15,094 nt of DNA from Spirochaeta sp. (GCA_027859055.1 JAQIBO010000424.1:1-15094), one strand, 5' to 3'. Counted from the first letter of the stretch, positions 1 through 7,140 are shown. Numbers and translations are program-made. The notes: generated from the sequence alone by a model not told the origin.

Positions 1-640
1 CAACAAGGACGAGAAAGGCGCCGGCGCTGGAGAACACCGCCTGCTGCTGGCGGACTCTGTTGTCGGATATATCGCTTCGCAGATCGAGGACACCACGTAC
101 CGTGTGATCGCTCCCGTGACAGGTGGTGCATTTGGGAAGGTTAATGAGCGGTTTGTAGTACCGCACGACCGTCGTATCGGCGCTGCGCTCCTCAAAGACA
201 ACCTGGCGGGCAGGGAGTTCGATTGCCTCCCGGAAATACTCGTTCGGTTCAAACGGTGGCGCCATGCTGTCTGAGGCGCCGACCGGCCGGGGCGGAAACA
301 TCGACGTACCGAGCTGCTCGTTCACTGCAGCGATCGTGCGGTTGTCCGAAAACGCCGGAGTACCGTCGGGGCGGTACAGGTACACCCGATAGCGCGGGTC
401 GATCGTTGCGATGCCGCGGAAATAGTCGACCACCAGCGGCGCTTCACCGGGCAGCATCAGCTGTTCCAGCGCCTCATACACCAGGTCGGCCTCCTGTTCA
501 AGGGAGTCCCGGGTGGTTTCATCGATCGTCTGGGTGAGGGAATACCCGAGAAACGCGGTGACTGCGCCGATTCCCACGGTGAGGGAAATGAGGATGAGGA
601 CGTTCATTTTGAGGGTGATCGGTACCGTTCTGCGTGCCAT
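1..640 (-). CDS. Membrane sensor with c-type heme motif (3' part outside window)
   Basis: The first 213 residues are present and the gene runs off the left edge. The ATG at 640 is chosen because an in-frame TAG lies 18 nt upstream and a GGAG sits 8 nt before it. Residues about 12-34 form one hydrophobic span after a basic N-terminus (MARR). A region of about 170 residues follows that should be extracytoplasmic. It holds a CTTCH heme-binding motif (C171, C174, H175), preceded by a YYKPL segment and followed by a GVLDL segment. This layout is known from heme-binding sensor domains that precede histidine kinase, cyclase or methyl-accepting modules, where c-type heme senses redox state or gas. 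The output domain lies outside the window, so the type of signalling protein is unknown. A terminator (681-720) separates it from the unit upstream, so it needs its own promoter. The only candidate I see (TTGACC, 17 bp, TAGGCT) is weak and too close to the start. Confidence 0.75.
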   Translation of the reverse strand, partial: MARRTVPITLKMNVLILISLTVGIGAVTAFLGYSLTQTIDETTRDSLEQEADLVYEALEQLMLPGEAPLVVDYFRGIATIDPRYRVYLYRPDGTPAFSDNRTIAAVNEQLGTSMFPPRPVGASDSMAPPFEPNEYFREAIELPARQVVFEERSADTTVVRYYKPLINLPKCTTCHGSDHTVRGVLDLRSDISDNRVRQQQAVFSSAGAFLVLV

Positions 641-680
641 TGCCGTTACTCCAGCCTACGACAGCGGCTGCCTGTGGTCA

Positions 681-720
681 AGCAAGAAAAAGCCCCCCGG
701 TGAATACACCGGAAGGGCTT
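681..720 (-). terminator. Intrinsic terminator ending the small-ORF unit
   Basis: Read on the minus strand, AAGCCC pairs with GGGCTT (690-695 with 715-720) and CCGGTG pairs with CACCGG (697-702 with 707-712). A short mismatch separates the two stems and the loop is AATA. The hairpin runs into TTTTTCTT on the minus strand and has no T-run on the plus strand, so it works leftward. It closes the transcript that starts near 1100 and insulates the heme sensor gene. Confidence 0.75.
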
Positions 721-766
721 CTGTCACGACCGGGCCCGTCGCAACAGCGCGCGCGGAACCGGACAT

Positions 767-782
767 ACGACCGATTGGTCGT
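767..782 (-). repeat. Small perfect hairpin in the 3' UTR of the small ORF
   Basis: ACGACC (767-772) and GGTCGT (777-782) pair perfectly around a 4-nt loop. The hairpin lies in the roughly 105 nt between the small ORF's stop and its terminator, a stretch where I see no gene. It may simply be a stabilising 3' UTR element. Confidence 0.3.
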
Positions 783-826
783 CTCGGAAAGATAGAAGCC
801 GTGATCGGCTCCAGCCAACGCATACG

Positions 827-928
827 TTACGCGGCGGTTCGGATATTCCGATCGTCGGCGTGAACGCGCAACCAGGTAACGGCCATTGCGAGGACCAGTC
901 CACCAATGGTAAGAGCGGCAAGCGTCAT
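827..928 (-). CDS. 33-aa predicted single-span membrane protein, unknown
   Basis: This ORF is shorter than usual gene-calling cut-offs. The ATG at 928 is preceded by AAGGAGGT with 5 nt between, close to an ideal Shine-Dalgarno. Residues 2-20 are almost wholly apolar (MTLAALTIGGLVLAMAVTWL), followed by a short polar, basic tail (RVHADDRN...). That pattern fits a small inner-membrane protein with one span. It contains no cysteine and one histidine. It is the only ORF between a recognisable promoter (1108-1136) and a terminator (681-720), and it follows a structured leader that can hide its Shine-Dalgarno. The size recalls small accessory subunits of membrane complexes such as KdpF or CydX, but I see no specific similarity to them. 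Function is unknown. That it is translated is inferred from the Shine-Dalgarno and the context only. Confidence 0.55.
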   Translation of the reverse strand: MTLAALTIGGLVLAMAVTWLRVHADDRNIRTAA

Positions 929-1100
929 AGCTGACCTCCTTATCAGGGTAGTGGGCCAGAAACTTTCCCTTTTCTGTTTTCAAATAGCAACTTACCCGAA
1001 GACGCTGCTATTTCCCGTTGCGACCGCCCGGAGTTGCACCGGACGTCTTGTCTGTGTGACGAGCGGCAACCTTGTGTTGCCCGGTCGGTGTTGTTCGCTA
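929..1100 (-). ncRNA. Structured 5' leader, possible cobalamin-class riboswitch
   Basis: On the minus strand the leader contains GACAA, a P4-like hairpin CCGG-TGCAACT-CCGG (1042-1028), then GCGGTCGC and AACGGGAAA. Cobalamin riboswitches share the order GGGAA, CCGG-TGCAAnT-CCGG, GCnGnCCCGC, AACnGnAA. Here GGG and CCC are replaced by GAC (1052-1050) and GTC (1024-1022), which still pair. Next comes a hairpin with a perfect 8-bp stem (982-989 with 1006-1013). A last hairpin, CTGGCC/GGTCAG (959-954 with 936-931), encloses the AAGGAGG ribosome site. GGGTA in the loop of the first hairpin (997-993) can pair with TACCC inside the second (950-946), much like the L5-L13 contact of cobalamin riboswitches. 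A clear 3' B12 box is missing, so the class is unproven. The pairing potential is seen directly; the ligand is inferred. Confidence 0.45.
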
Positions 1101-1107
1101 CTCCTGA

Positions 1108-1136
1108 AAGATAAAAAATTACCGAAACCTTGTCAA
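1108..1136 (-). promoter_or_regulatory. Sigma70-type promoter for the leader/small-ORF unit
   Basis: On the minus strand there is a perfect -35 TTGACA (1136-1131), a 17-bp spacer, and -10 TATCTT (1113-1108). Transcription should start near 1100. It lies just after the dapL stop codon in an A+T-rich stretch that stands out from the surroundings. A second TTGACA lies 11 nt further upstream but is not well spaced to a -10. Confidence 0.65.
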
Positions 1137-1173
1137 TCTATTTGTCAAGAAATAATTTCAAGAATTTCCTCTC

Positions 1174-2397
1174 TCACGACAGCGCCGAGACGATGCGCTC
1201 CATCGCCTCCTCCACCTGCGGCCGGTCGTTGAAGGCGCTGATCCGGATAAACCCCTCGCCACCGGGACCGAACCCGGCGCCGGGCGTTGTTACGACTCCC
1301 GCCTTGTTGAGTAACTCGTCAAAGAGCTCCCAGGAGGATCGCCCCGCATCAACCCAGACGTAGGGAGAGTTGATGCCGCCGACGGTGGCAAGCCCCAGCC
1401 GTTCGACGCCGGAGCGGATAATCGCGGCGTTTTCCAGGTAGTAGTCGGACAGCGCGCGAACCTCCCTGCTGCCGGTCTCGGAGAACGCCGCAGCCGCGGC
1501 GCGCTGCACCGGATAGGATGCACCGTTGAACTTGGTGCTGTGCCGGCGTGACCACAGATCGCGCACGGAGTGGCGCGCGCCGTCCGGCCCCGCGGCGGTG
1601 ACCGTCTCGGGAATCACGGTATACGCGCAACGCAACCCGGTGAAACCGGCGGTCTTGGAAAAGCTGCGGAACTCCACGGCACACCGCTCGGCACCGGGAA
1701 TCTCGAAGATGCTCTGCGGGAGGTCCGGATCCCGGATAAATTCGGCGTAGGCGGCGTCAAAGAGAATGATCGCGTCGTGGTCGATCGCGTAGCGAACGTA
1801 GGCGGCGAGCTGTTCCCGCGTTGCCGTGGCTCCGGTGGGGTTGTTGGGAAAACAGAGGTAGAGAAGATCCGCGTGCTCTTCCGGCGGGGGCGGCACAAAC
1901 CCGTTGTCCCGCGTCCCGGTCATATACACGATGCCCGCATAGCGTCCACCGTCAAACGCACCGGTCCGCCCGGCCATGACGTTGGTGTCCACGTAGACCG
2001 GATAGACCGGGTCGGGTACCGCGATCGTCTGATCGACGGCAAAGAGTTCCTGAAAGTTACCGGTATCGCACTTTGAGCCGTCGCTGACAAACACATCCTC
2101 GGCGGTTATCGCGACCCCGCGCGGTGCATAGTCGTGGCGGACGATCGCCTCCCGGAGAAACGCATAGCCCTGTTCCGGTCCGTATCCATGAAATTGCGCC
2201 GGGTCGGCCATCTCCTCTGCCGCTTCGGGCAGCGCGGGGATCGCCGCCGGGGGAAGGGGGCGGGTGACATCACCGATTCCCAGTTTGATGATCTGTGAAT
2301 CCGGGTGGGCATCCTGCCAGGCGCGGACGCGTTTTGCGATATCCACAAACAGGTACGATGTGGCGAGTTTGGTGTAGTGGTGGTTGATTTTCGGCAT
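1174..2397 (-). CDS. dapL: LL-diaminopimelate aminotransferase
   Basis: This PLP-dependent class I aminotransferase converts tetrahydrodipicolinate directly to LL-2,6-diaminopimelate with glutamate as amino donor. That bypasses the acylated DapD/C/E steps of the lysine and meso-DAP pathway in the cytoplasm. The 407 residues match the family's usual 400-410. Visible signatures are the N-terminal HHYTKLATSYLF segment, GDVTRPLP (42-49), SDGSKCDTGNF (105-115), FPNNPTG (183-189), FDAAYAEF (213-220), and SFSKTAGFTGLR (245-256) with the PLP Schiff-base lysine at K248. The start is set at 2397 because the family begins MxKIN and a GGGAG precedes it. A start at 2523 would add 42 unrelated residues across the divergent gene. 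No other lys/dap gene is adjacent, so it appears to be a single-gene unit. Confidence 0.93.
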   Translation of the reverse strand: MPKINHHYTKLATSYLFVDIAKRVRAWQDAHPDSQIIKLGIGDVTRPLPPAAIPALPEAAEEMADPAQFHGYGPEQGYAFLREAIVRHDYAPRGVAITAEDVFVSDGSKCDTGNFQELFAVDQTIAVPDPVYPVYVDTNVMAGRTGAFDGGRYAGIVYMTGTRDNGFVPPPPEEHADLLYLCFPNNPTGATATREQLAAYVRYAIDHDAIILFDAAYAEFIRDPDLPQSIFEIPGAERCAVEFRSFSKTAGFTGLRCAYTVIPETVTAAGPDGARHSVRDLWSRRHSTKFNGASYPVQRAAAAAFSETGSREVRALSDYYLENAAIIRSGVERLGLATVGGINSPYVWVDAGRSSWELFDELLNKAGVVTTPGAGFGPGGEGFIRISAFNDRPQVEEAMERIVSALS

Positions 2398-2415
2398 CTC
2401 TTGTCTCCCGCTGAG

Positions 2416-2444
2416 AAAATACGCGATAGTGCCGGCTATGAAAA
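2416..2444 (-). promoter_or_regulatory. Possible dapL promoter
   Basis: On the minus strand TTTTCA (2444-2439) and TATTTT (2421-2416) are spaced by 17 bp, each matching 4 of 6 sigma70 consensus positions. The start site would fall only about 10 nt before the dapL ATG. The -35 overlaps the start codon of the divergent GAF gene, so the two genes could not be expressed independently from this gap. The call is weak. Confidence 0.3.
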
Positions 2445-2935
2445 GGGCTTCTTTGATTGAACGGTGCCGGGCTGAACTGGAACGTGGAGCGCCGCGGCAC
2501 GTGGGGCTGCAACTGGTCTGCACGCTGTTGCACGGGGAAGTTCCCCGTTACGATTGGGTCGGGTTCTATATCGCGATTCCCGAAGAACAGCTGCTGGTGC
2601 TGGGTCCCTACGAAGGGGCGCCGACCGACCATCTCCGCATTCCCTACGGCCGCGGCATCTGCGGCCAGGCGGCGGAGCGTCTCGAGACGTTTGTGGTTGG
2701 CGACGTGGGCGCTCAGGACAACTATCTGGCGTGCAGTATCCACGTCAAAAGTGAAATCGTGGTTCCCGTTTTTCGGGACGGGGCGTTTGTGGCGGAGATC
2801 GATATCGACTCCCACACCCCCCACGCGTTTTCTGCCGAGGATACGGCGTTCCTGACCGAACTGGCGACACTGTGCAGCCCCTTTGTCCCTGCTATCCCCG
2901 GGGACAACGACGGACACAGTCCGGCGGAACGATGA
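2438..2935 (+). CDS. GAF-domain protein, fRMsr-like
   Basis: A single GAF domain fills all 165 residues. Motifs match the free-methionine-(R)-sulfoxide reductase family: YDWVGFY (38-44), LGPYEG (55-60), RIPYGRGICGQAAE (67-80), LACS (97-100), KSEIVVP (104-110) and IDIDS (121-125). Known enzymes use three cysteines. Two are kept here (C75, C99), but the resolving one, normally in an ACVRI-type motif, is His65 (DHLRI). Reductase activity by the classic disulfide route is therefore doubtful, and a redox or small-molecule sensor is possible. The ATG at 2438 is preferred because an upstream ATG at 2384 would run into dapL. No clear Shine-Dalgarno precedes it. It diverges from dapL across 40 nt and lies 26 nt before the next gene, which is probably cotranscribed. 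Confidence 0.8.
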   Translation: MKRASLIERCRAELERGAPRHVGLQLVCTLLHGEVPRYDWVGFYIAIPEEQLLVLGPYEGAPTDHLRIPYGRGICGQAAERLETFVVGDVGAQDNYLACSIHVKSEIVVPVFRDGAFVAEIDIDSHTPHAFSAEDTAFLTELATLCSPFVPAIPGDNDGHSPAER

Positions 2936-2961
2936 TACAATCAACGCGAAGGAGAATCGAA

Positions 2962-3888
2962 ATGTACAACTCATACACCACACCGCGCGTCGCGTACCGA
3001 CGTCGTTACATCCTTATGATCATGATGGTCGCGCTGTTCCCGGTCGCCGTGTTTGCCCAGTTTTCCACCGGGCTGGAACAGGTGGACGACCTGCTTGATG
3101 CGGAGGAACCGGATCAGGCGATATCCCGACTGGAAACATTGGAGGGTGATGCAACCAGCGCCGCAGACCGGGCGGAAGTCTACTGGCGGCTCTCCGCGGC
3201 GACGCTGATGCGCGGCGATCAGCGCGATGAAGCGGGCGCGGGTGACGATGAACTGCTTGCAATCTACGAGGCCGGCGAACAGTACGGCCAGGATGCGATC
3301 GCCGCAGACGCGGGAAACCACCTGGGCTATTACTGGACATCCGCCAATATCGGCCGCTGGGGCCAGATCAAAGGGGTGATGAACAGCCTGTTCCGCGCAC
3401 CGGACATGCGTGACCTCCTCACCGAGGCGGTGACCCAGGAGCCGGAGCATCCCGAAAGCTACTACGTCCTGGGACAGTTGTACGCCAAGGTTCCCGGAGT
3501 GGTCTCCTTCGGCAACACCGAGTACGCTGTTTCTCTCGCGCGCAAATCGGTGGACCTCATGGAGGCGGAAGTACGTTCCGGTGAACGCGACGAGGCGACG
3601 CAATCGTTTTACGTGCAGCTTGCCTCGCACCTCATCGACCGTGACTGGAACAGCCGGCAGCGCAGCCGGAAGCTGTCCGGTATCCGCGATGACTATTCCG
3701 GCGCCAATACGCCGATTGAACGCGGCTTCTACTACGAAGGGGCTATTTCGGTCGACGACGTCGAAGACGCCCGCGAGGCGGAAACGATTCTCCGCGGTGT
3801 GATTCGGGATATCGAATCGATCCGGACGCCGTCACCGAGCGAGCGCCGTCAGCTTGAAGAGGCGCGGGAACTCATGAACGCTCTGTAG
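2962..3888 (+). CDS. Exported TPR-like protein, unknown role
   Basis: The 308-residue product starts at the ATG after GAAGGAG (7-8 nt spacing). An ATG overlapping the previous stop at 2932 lacks such a site. Residues 1-32 form a signal peptide: a basic YRRRY stretch, a hydrophobic core and a VFA cleavage site before QF, so the mature protein should be periplasmic. The rest is helical. It has a TPR-like opening (about 34-80) and a central block with LGYYWTSANIGRWGQIKG (121-138), followed by RDLLTEAVTQEPEHPESYYVLG (150-171, about one TPR unit). This arrangement loosely recalls the RMDN/TatT-type TPR proteins, where such helices form a binding scaffold. There are no catalytic motifs. Its 3' end overlaps the convergent dinB by 17 nt, leaving no room for a dedicated terminator. 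Confidence 0.75.
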   Translation: MYNSYTTPRVAYRRRYILMIMMVALFPVAVFAQFSTGLEQVDDLLDAEEPDQAISRLETLEGDATSAADRAEVYWRLSAATLMRGDQRDEAGAGDDELLAIYEAGEQYGQDAIAADAGNHLGYYWTSANIGRWGQIKGVMNSLFRAPDMRDLLTEAVTQEPEHPESYYVLGQLYAKVPGVVSFGNTEYAVSLARKSVDLMEAEVRSGERDEATQSFYVQLASHLIDRDWNSRQRSRKLSGIRDDYSGANTPIERGFYYEGAISVDDVEDAREAETILRGVIRDIESIRTPSPSERRQLEEARELMNAL

Positions 3889-5050
3889 AATCGTCGGTGA
3901 TCGTGCTTGCCCTGCCGATGGCGCTGTGTCCGAAGCGGCGGCGGAGGTCAACGATCGTCGGATCGATCGGCGGCGGGGCGGGCTCCGCGGCGGAAAACAG
4001 GTCCTGCTGTTGCCCCGCCGGCTCGTGGAGTTCGCCGCCGAGTCCGACGCCGAGCAGGCGGAGCGGCCGCTGTCCCCGGCGCTCCCGAAGCAGCTCCATC
4101 GCGATTGCGGTAAGCTCTTCGGTGCTTTCCACCTGACGGGGAAGGGTGCGGGAGGCGGTATGCGTTTCAAAGGGCGGAAAGCGGTATTTCACCTGGATCG
4201 TCCGGCCGCGCCACCCCTCCTGAATTGAACGGTGGATCACCTCCTCGGCCATGAGAAGCATGTGCCGCCGAAGCTCGTCTTCATCGGTTATGTCCTGTTC
4301 AAACGTCTCTTCCGCGGAGATGCTGTGACGGTCACCGGCGCCGGTGTAGATACCGGGGTCCTCGCCGCGGGCGATCCGGTAGAGAAACGTTCCCGATGAG
4401 GGCCCGAAATGGCCGCGGAGGAACTCGACTCGTTGCTCCCGCAGCGCCGCGACCGTGGTAACGCCAAGGCGCTCGAGGCGCGAGCGGGTGCGACCGCCAA
4501 GTCCCCAGAGATCCTTGAGGGGCAGTTGCAGCACGAAATCGGCCTCGCCTCCCGCGGGGACGCGGTACAGTCCGTCCGGTTTATCCACGTCACTGGCCAG
4601 TTTGGCGATGAAGCGCGAAACGGCGATGCCGACTGAGATGGTGAGGCCCGTTTCCGCGCGGATGCGTTCTTTCAGTTGTCGTGCCTGCTCTTCCGGGGCG
4701 CCGAGGAGCCGCTCCGTTCCGGACATATCCAAAAACGCCTCGTCAATTGAGATCGCCTGGATCGCCGGTGCGCTCTCCCCGAGAATCTTCATGATCTGCC
4801 GGGACACCTCCCGATACCGCCGCATGCGCACCGGGACGACCACCGCATCGGGGCAGAGGCGCAGCGCCTGCTGCATCGGCATCGCGCTGTGGACGCCGAA
4901 GGTGCGCGATTCGTAACTGCACGCCGCAACAACCCCGCGACCGCTTCTGCCGCCGACCACCACGGGGACGCCGCGAAGGGCGGGGGTGTCGTGTTGCTCC
5001 ACCGAGGCGTAAAACGCATCCATGTCAACGTGAAAAAACAGGGTGCTCAT
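3872..5050 (-). CDS. dinB: Y-family DNA polymerase IV
   Basis: Error-prone polymerase for translesion synthesis past replication-blocking lesions. The 392 residues are typical of the family. Catalytic acidic residues are in FFHVDMDAFYASVE (D9) and SIDEAFLDMSG (D103, E104), with F13/Y14 at the steric-gate position. The GLTISVGIAVSRFIAKLASD and KPDG segments, the helix-hairpin-helix thumb (LWGLGGRTRSRLERLGV) and a little-finger domain follow. QQQDLF (347-352) near the C-terminus is a beta-clamp-binding motif, so it should be recruited by the sliding clamp. The start at 5050 gives the family's usual MSTLFFHVDMD. The reading frame stays open to 5473, but that part lies inside the upstream gene. 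The start codon overlaps the stop of the upstream membrane-protein gene as ATGA, which implies coupled translation. I see no LexA-type box because the promoter lies upstream of the partner gene. Confidence 0.93.
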   Translation of the reverse strand: MSTLFFHVDMDAFYASVEQHDTPALRGVPVVVGGRSGRGVVAACSYESRTFGVHSAMPMQQALRLCPDAVVVPVRMRRYREVSRQIMKILGESAPAIQAISIDEAFLDMSGTERLLGAPEEQARQLKERIRAETGLTISVGIAVSRFIAKLASDVDKPDGLYRVPAGGEADFVLQLPLKDLWGLGGRTRSRLERLGVTTVAALREQRVEFLRGHFGPSSGTFLYRIARGEDPGIYTGAGDRHSISAEETFEQDITDEDELRRHMLLMAEEVIHRSIQEGWRGRTIQVKYRFPPFETHTASRTLPRQVESTEELTAIAMELLRERRGQRPLRLLGVGLGGELHEPAGQQQDLFSAAEPAPPPIDPTIVDLRRRFGHSAIGRASTITDDSTERS

Positions 5051-7104
5051 TCCGCCAGTATCGATCGTTCCGAACGGATCGTCCATTCGGAACTGTGGCC
5101 GAGCGGTGTTACCGGGCGCTCTTCGGGAAGCGTGACGATATCGACACCGGTCCCGGGAAAGCGCGCCTGTACCCGGGTTGTCACCCGCAGGTCCGGAGGT
5201 GCGTCGCGCAGAACGATCGTCCCGGACAGCCGGCGCGGCGGAAACGGTCCGGGGCGAAAGGTGAACTCCGCCGCCGTATCGCCCGGGGGAAGATCGGCGG
5301 GAAGATCCGCGGCGTACAGTTGCACCGGAGCGTTTGTGCGGATGGAAAACGTCATTGAACGCGCGGCGGCGGTGTAGTCGATGCGGTAGCGAACGGTATA
5401 GCGGTCCAGGGAACGGCCGAGCTCTGTCGTGAGGGTCACCGGTGGCGCCGGCGCGGCGATCTCCGTAGTGCATGGCGGGTCATCACACGCGATGAGCGGC
5501 CGCCCGTTTCGGCGAATCTGAACCGGTGCGCCCGCCGTTTCGCCGGTTACCGTCAGTTCACCGGTCTCCGGAACAGATGAGGTGATCTCGTCGTTTTCCG
5601 GGGGAAACCGCTCCAGAATACGCACCGTCGGCGGCGCGTCCGCGTTCACCTCGGTTATGACGACCGCGGTGGTGAGCGCCAGGGCGAGTACCGCAAGGGT
5701 CCCGATGATCGGCAGCAGGGGAACGGTGCGCACGAGGATATCGAGGCGAAAGAACATAAGGAGCAGCGGCAGCAGGAGAACGGCGGTAACCACTTCCCGC
5801 CAGATCGGTGGGGTGAGAATCGCGGAGACAGCCTGCGGGTCCCCGACGGTAACCACCGTGAGCACCACGTACGCACCGGGGATAACCGCGAGGATGAGAA
5901 ATACGGTCTTCAGGGGTGCGTTGTGGGACAGACTGAACAGGAAGCCGAAGATAAACGCCACCACGAAAAACATGCCCAGAATCACACTGAACACACTGGC
6001 GATCAGACTGCCGATTATCAGGAGAAAGAGCGCGGCTCCGCTGTACACGGTGGATGAGCGGCGTGATCGCCGATGAAGCACGGGGTAAAAAAAGGTGAGC
6101 ACAACCAGCCCGAATGAGAACTTCGCGATCGCCAGGGGAAGCGCCAGATCAAAAACGGAAAACAGATTTCCCAACGCCCGGAGCGCCAGATTGCCGGCAC
6201 TCAGGCTGGACACCAGGATAAGAAAGAGGCCGAGAAAGAGAACCAGGTTATGCCGGATCGCCGAGACGTACCGGCGGACGCGCCGCGGGCGACTGACGGC
6301 AAAGAGCATGAGAATCGCCGCGACGGTTACAATGGTCCAGACGAGGACCGCCTCAATAAGAACGTACGGTGAGGTACGGGTGCCGATCGGCGGAACGATA
6401 AGGTAGTTCTGTTCATCCGCCCGCGTCGCCGTTGCAGGTACCGGGCCAACGGCGCGGACAAAGGGGAGGATCACCGACGACGCGCGATCGACGTCCTCCA
6501 CGCGCAGCCGAACCGCGCTTTGGTTCCGGGAAAGCGCTTCCTCAAGTACGGTGTCGCGCTGACCGAGGCCGAGGCGGGCGGTGTTGACCAGAATTGGCGA
6601 AAACGGCGCCACATCAGCGGCGATGACCGCCTGGGCGATCCACGCCGGGCTGAGCCGGCCGGCTACGGCGAGCTGCCAGCTTGTTGTGGGAGCGCCGACT
6701 GATAGATAGACGACGGCGGTGTCTTCGGTCACCCCGGGGATCTGTTCCACCACACGGGCCGTCGCCGCCGCACCGTTCCGCGGGGCGATCAGCGCCACGT
6801 GGGTATGCGGTGCCAGCTGCCGAACCATGTCCGCCGATGAAGCGGTCAGCGTTTCAAGCGCGACGACCACAAGGGTGTTGATCGTTCCGTCGGGGCCGAC
6901 GAGCAGGTCCTGGTAAAAGGTGTGTCCTACCGCTTCACGGAGATCAAGGGTGACCACGGAATAGTCCGCAGCGGTGTCCGCGTCGCGAAGAGATTGGAGG
7001 GGCGCCAGGAAGGGCTGGTCCTGCGCCGACAGGGGCTGTAACAAGCTCAGCAGGACTGTTACACTTAATATTACGAAAGATACACGCACGTTGAACCTGA
7101 GCAT
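5047..7104 (-). CDS. Large multi-span membrane protein with soluble end domains, unknown
   Basis: From the ATG at 7104 the product has 685 residues. A TTG at 7128 would add eight, and neither start has a clear Shine-Dalgarno. Architecture: a signal peptide (about 4-27, ending LSAQ); an extracytoplasmic domain of about 220 residues with alternating strands and helices; then about eight membrane spans between residues 245 and 487. The first loop is basic (SRPRRVRRY) and another reads HRRSRRSS. A C-terminal domain of about 190 residues is rich in beta-strand and proline and contains two close cysteines (ACDDPPC). The N-terminal domain has a Rossmann or ClpP-like rhythm (VVALETL, HVALIAPRNG), but I find no nucleophile or metal-ligand motif I trust. 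I do not recognise the family. It is followed at once by dinB with an ATGA overlap, so both share a transcript. Confidence 0.75.
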   Translation of the reverse strand: MLRFNVRVSFVILSVTVLLSLLQPLSAQDQPFLAPLQSLRDADTAADYSVVTLDLREAVGHTFYQDLLVGPDGTINTLVVVALETLTASSADMVRQLAPHTHVALIAPRNGAAATARVVEQIPGVTEDTAVVYLSVGAPTTSWQLAVAGRLSPAWIAQAVIAADVAPFSPILVNTARLGLGQRDTVLEEALSRNQSAVRLRVEDVDRASSVILPFVRAVGPVPATATRADEQNYLIVPPIGTRTSPYVLIEAVLVWTIVTVAAILMLFAVSRPRRVRRYVSAIRHNLVLFLGLFLILVSSLSAGNLALRALGNLFSVFDLALPLAIAKFSFGLVVLTFFYPVLHRRSRRSSTVYSGAALFLLIIGSLIASVFSVILGMFFVVAFIFGFLFSLSHNAPLKTVFLILAVIPGAYVVLTVVTVGDPQAVSAILTPPIWREVVTAVLLLPLLLMFFRLDILVRTVPLLPIIGTLAVLALALTTAVVITEVNADAPPTVRILERFPPENDEITSSVPETGELTVTGETAGAPVQIRRNGRPLIACDDPPCTTEIAAPAPPVTLTTELGRSLDRYTVRYRIDYTAAARSMTFSIRTNAPVQLYAADLPADLPPGDTAAEFTFRPGPFPPRRLSGTIVLRDAPPDLRVTTRVQARFPGTGVDIVTLPEERPVTPLGHSSEWTIRSERSILAE

Positions 7105-7140
7105 ATGAGGCGATGACCAGCCGGTCAAGGAGAAGCCCTG

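Noticed and set aside
646..678. TTGACC-17-TAGGCT as promoter of the heme sensor gene
   Set aside because: The -10 matches only three of six positions and the start would leave almost no leader and lose the ribosome site.
678..983. 101-codon minus-strand ORF overlapping the small-ORF unit
   Set aside because: It lacks a Shine-Dalgarno at its start, runs through the structured leader and into the terminator, and is in a different frame from the ORF that follows AAGGAGGT.
991..1005. CCCGAAGAC on the plus strand, resembling a B12 box
   Set aside because: The cobalamin-like core is on the opposite strand and no plus-strand gene follows, so this match is probably chance and is not used as evidence.
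690..1100. tmRNA, RNase P RNA or 6S RNA in this roughly 400-nt transcript
   Set aside because: No tRNA-like ends or tag ORF, no GAGGAAAGTCC-type RNase P motif, and the length and structure do not fit 6S RNA.
2932..2961. Alternative TPR-protein start overlapping the GAF stop (ATGA)
   Set aside because: The GAAGGAG site lies downstream of it and points to the ATG at 2962, which also gives a cleaner signal peptide.
5051..5473. N-terminal extension of dinB to 533 residues
   Set aside because: The added part lies wholly inside the membrane-protein gene in another frame and precedes the canonical DinB N-terminus.
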